Origin: an uncultured Collinsella sp.
GTDB taxonomy: Bacteria > Actinomycetota > Coriobacteriia > Coriobacteriales > Coriobacteriaceae
Assembly: GCA_900549195.1 (NCBI GenBank)
Contig: URNK01000118.1
Location: 1 to 5,503, forward strand
Length of the DNA: 5,503 bases
Reading direction: 5' to 3'
Shown: positions 4,308 to 5,503 of the stretch, piece after piece
How the letters are laid out: each line of letters begins with the position of its first letter
Position numbering within the stretch: position 1 is the first letter of the stretch
Translations under genes and position numbers: made by a program
Notes under the pieces: generated by a model
What the model saw: only the letters and a program-made list of their open reading frames with translations
Told to the model about the DNA's origin: nothing
Databases searched by the model: none

Positions 4308-5279
4308 GTGAATTCTGAATCCATCGCCGTCATCATCCCTTGCTACAACGAAGCGCTCACGATCGGCAAAGTCATCGATGACTTTCACCGCGAGCTTCCG
4401 CAGGCGACGGTCTATGTCTATGACAACAACTCGTCGGACGATACCTCACGCATTGCCACCGAGCACGGCGCCACAGTCCGCTTTGAGCCCCGTCAGGGAA
4501 AGGGCAACGTGTGCCGCCAGATGTTTCGCGATATCGACGCCGATTGCTACCTGATGGTCGACGGAGACGACACCTACCCCGCCGAGGCGGCCAAGGCCCT
4601 CTGCGAGCCCATCCTTAACGGCACGGCCGACATGACCGTAGGCGATCGCCTTTCCAACGGCACCTACGCCGAGGAGAACAAGCGTGCCTTCCACGGCTTT
4701 GGCAATAATCTGGTCCGCGCCATGATCAAGTGGATCTATGGCTACAGCTTCGATGATGTCATGACCGGCTACCGCGCCATGAGCCGTCCGTTCGTTAAAA
4801 CCTTCCCTGTGCTTTCCGAGGGCTTCCAGATCGAAACCGAGCTCTCGATCCACGCCGTCGACCACCGCTGGCGCATCAAAGACGTGCCCATCGAGTACCG
4901 CGACCGTCCGGAAGGCTCCGAGTCCAAGCTCAATACCGTGAGCGACGGCATTAAAGTCGTTGCGATGATCGGCACGCTGTTCAAGGACTACCGCCCGCTG
5001 AAGTTCTTCAGCCTCGTCGCGCTTCTATTCGCGATTATCGGCCTGGTTTTGGGCATTCCTATCTTTGTTGAGTACTTTCAGACCGGCCTGGTCCCGCGTT
5101 TCCCCACTGCCATGCTTGCTGCATCGTTTATGTTCCTCTGTGGTCTGAGCCTTGCAACCGGATTCATCCTGGATTCTGTGGCAAAGGTCGAAAAAAAGCA
5201 GTGGGAGGTCAACGTGTACAGCAAATACGCCTACGATGACCAGCCCGGCAAGTCCGCCACCGAGACAAGCGAGAGGTAG
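4308..5279 (+). CDS. Membrane-anchored family 2 glycosyltransferase, DPM1-like
   Basis: This 323-residue enzyme probably moves a sugar from a nucleotide sugar to a lipid carrier or a growing glycan at the inner face of the membrane. The GT-A domain fills residues 5 to about 225: IAVIIPCYNE (6-15), the nucleotide-binding DNNSSDD (39-45), the metal-binding DGDD in LMVDGDDTYP (82-91), then MTGYRAMSRPF (152-162) and EGFQIETELS (171-180), which hold the acceptor-side and catalytic-base region, and IEYRDRPEGSESKL (195-208). Two membrane helices follow (about 232-256 and 267-289), with a polar tail of about 34 residues. This layout is shared by polyprenyl-phosphate mannosyl- and glucosyltransferases and by actinobacterial relatives in polysaccharide clusters; donor and acceptor cannot be read from sequence. 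The start is GTG with AAGGAG six bases upstream. It is divergent from the exporter and convergent with the rfbD-like gene, so it is a single-gene transcript inside a surface glycan locus. Confidence 0.92.
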   Translation: MNSESIAVIIPCYNEALTIGKVIDDFHRELPQATVYVYDNNSSDDTSRIATEHGATVRFEPRQGKGNVCRQMFRDIDADCYLMVDGDDTYPAEAAKALCEPILNGTADMTVGDRLSNGTYAEENKRAFHGFGNNLVRAMIKWIYGYSFDDVMTGYRAMSRPFVKTFPVLSEGFQIETELSIHAVDHRWRIKDVPIEYRDRPEGSESKLNTVSDGIKVVAMIGTLFKDYRPLKFFSLVALLFAIIGLVLGIPIFVEYFQTGLVPRFPTAMLAASFMFLCGLSLATGFILDSVAKVEKKQWEVNVYSKYAYDDQPGKSATETSER

Positions 5280-5329
5280 ATCTTCCGCAGAATACTATTG
5301 GCACCACTGCGCAGATAGCCACCAACAAG

Positions 5330-5359
5330 AAAAGCCACCGTTAACAAGCGGCGGCTTTT
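5330..5359. terminator. Shared bidirectional terminator
   Basis: AAAAGCCACCG (5330-5340) and CGGCGGCTTTT (5349-5359) pair around an eight-base loop. On the plus strand the stem has one A-C mismatch; on the minus strand the same position is a G-U pair, so the hairpin is more stable when transcribed from the right. Both orientations end in a four-T run. It lies between the convergent glycosyltransferase and rfbD-like genes and probably serves both. Confidence 0.75.
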
Positions 5360-5381
5360 GCTCTCGAAAAGTTAATAGCGG

Positions 5382-5503
5382 CTAGAGCGTCTTGAGGTAC
5401 TCCCCCAGCTCTTCCTCCCAGTCGGGCATGTGGAACCCGACCGACTCGAGCTTGGACAGGTCGAGCGCGGAGTGGACCGGGCGCGGGGCGACGGGGCCGG
5501 CGG
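5382..5503 (-). CDS. rfbD: dTDP-4-dehydrorhamnose reductase, C-terminal end
   Basis: The minus strand reads 39 codons into the window before TAG 5384-5382; the rest lies beyond the right edge. The residues PRPVHSALDLSKLES and then GFHMPDWEEELGEYL match the C-terminal tail of RmlD/RfbD-type short-chain reductases, where the RPxxSxLDxxKL motif is followed by a W-containing helix that closes the substrate pocket. RmlD reduces dTDP-4-keto-L-rhamnose to dTDP-L-rhamnose, the donor for rhamnose in surface polysaccharides. In some Gram-positive bacteria this domain is fused behind an RmlC epimerase domain; the visible part cannot show whether that applies here. GC content is high (about 70 percent by eye), above that of the neighbouring genes. 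Assignment to the reductase family is good; the exact substrate is inferred. Confidence 0.82.
   Translation of the reverse strand, partial: AGPVAPRPVHSALDLSKLESVGFHMPDWEEELGEYLKTL

Noticed and set aside
4446..4865. Minus-strand frame opposite the glycosyltransferase
   Set aside because: It is an antisense shadow; the plus-strand protein has all family 2 glycosyltransferase motifs.

Overview
The window looks like chromosomal DNA of a fairly GC-rich Gram-positive gut actinobacterium, most likely a Collinsella-type member of the Coriobacteriia. This is an inference from gene content, codon use and the style of the protein sequences, and no 16S gene is present to confirm it. The DNA is gene-dense, with short intergenic gaps that mostly hold recognisable hairpin terminators and TATAAT- or TATACT-type -10 boxes.

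Layout from left to right: (1) The 3' end of a type II 3-dehydroquinate dehydratase gene (aroQ, shikimate pathway), followed by a strong interrupted palindrome that is probably its terminator and that abuts a TATAAT box. (2) A two-gene cassette on the plus strand (352-1802). The first gene encodes a 149-residue protein resembling the uncharacterised DUF4869 family. The second, joined by a one-base TAATG overlap, encodes a 333-residue P-loop ATPase whose C-terminal half looks like a degenerate Toprim fold. A good intrinsic terminator closes the cassette. (3) A decayed remnant of a membrane acyltransferase (acyltransferase family 3) on the minus strand, with its N-terminus missing and at least two frameshifts. 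(4) A tRNA-Arg(UCU) gene on the minus strand with its own terminator, which abuts the remnant. (5) A minus-strand pair encoding the ATPase and permease of a polysaccharide ABC exporter (Wzt/Wzm or TagH/TagG type). (6) A divergently transcribed membrane-anchored family 2 glycosyltransferase. (7) A convergent gene cut by the right edge, whose C-terminus matches dTDP-4-dehydrorhamnose reductase (rfbD).

The right half is a cell-surface polysaccharide locus: nucleotide-sugar synthesis (rfbD), a glycosyltransferase, an export pump and a remnant of a possible O-acetyltransferase. The genes that make the glycan backbone are outside the window or elsewhere.

The most interesting part is the DUF4869-like plus P-loop/Toprim-like pair. 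It is a compact, self-contained, translationally coupled unit of unknown function next to a tRNA gene and a decayed gene. That position suggests an accessory module, but nothing in the window proves mobility or a defence role.
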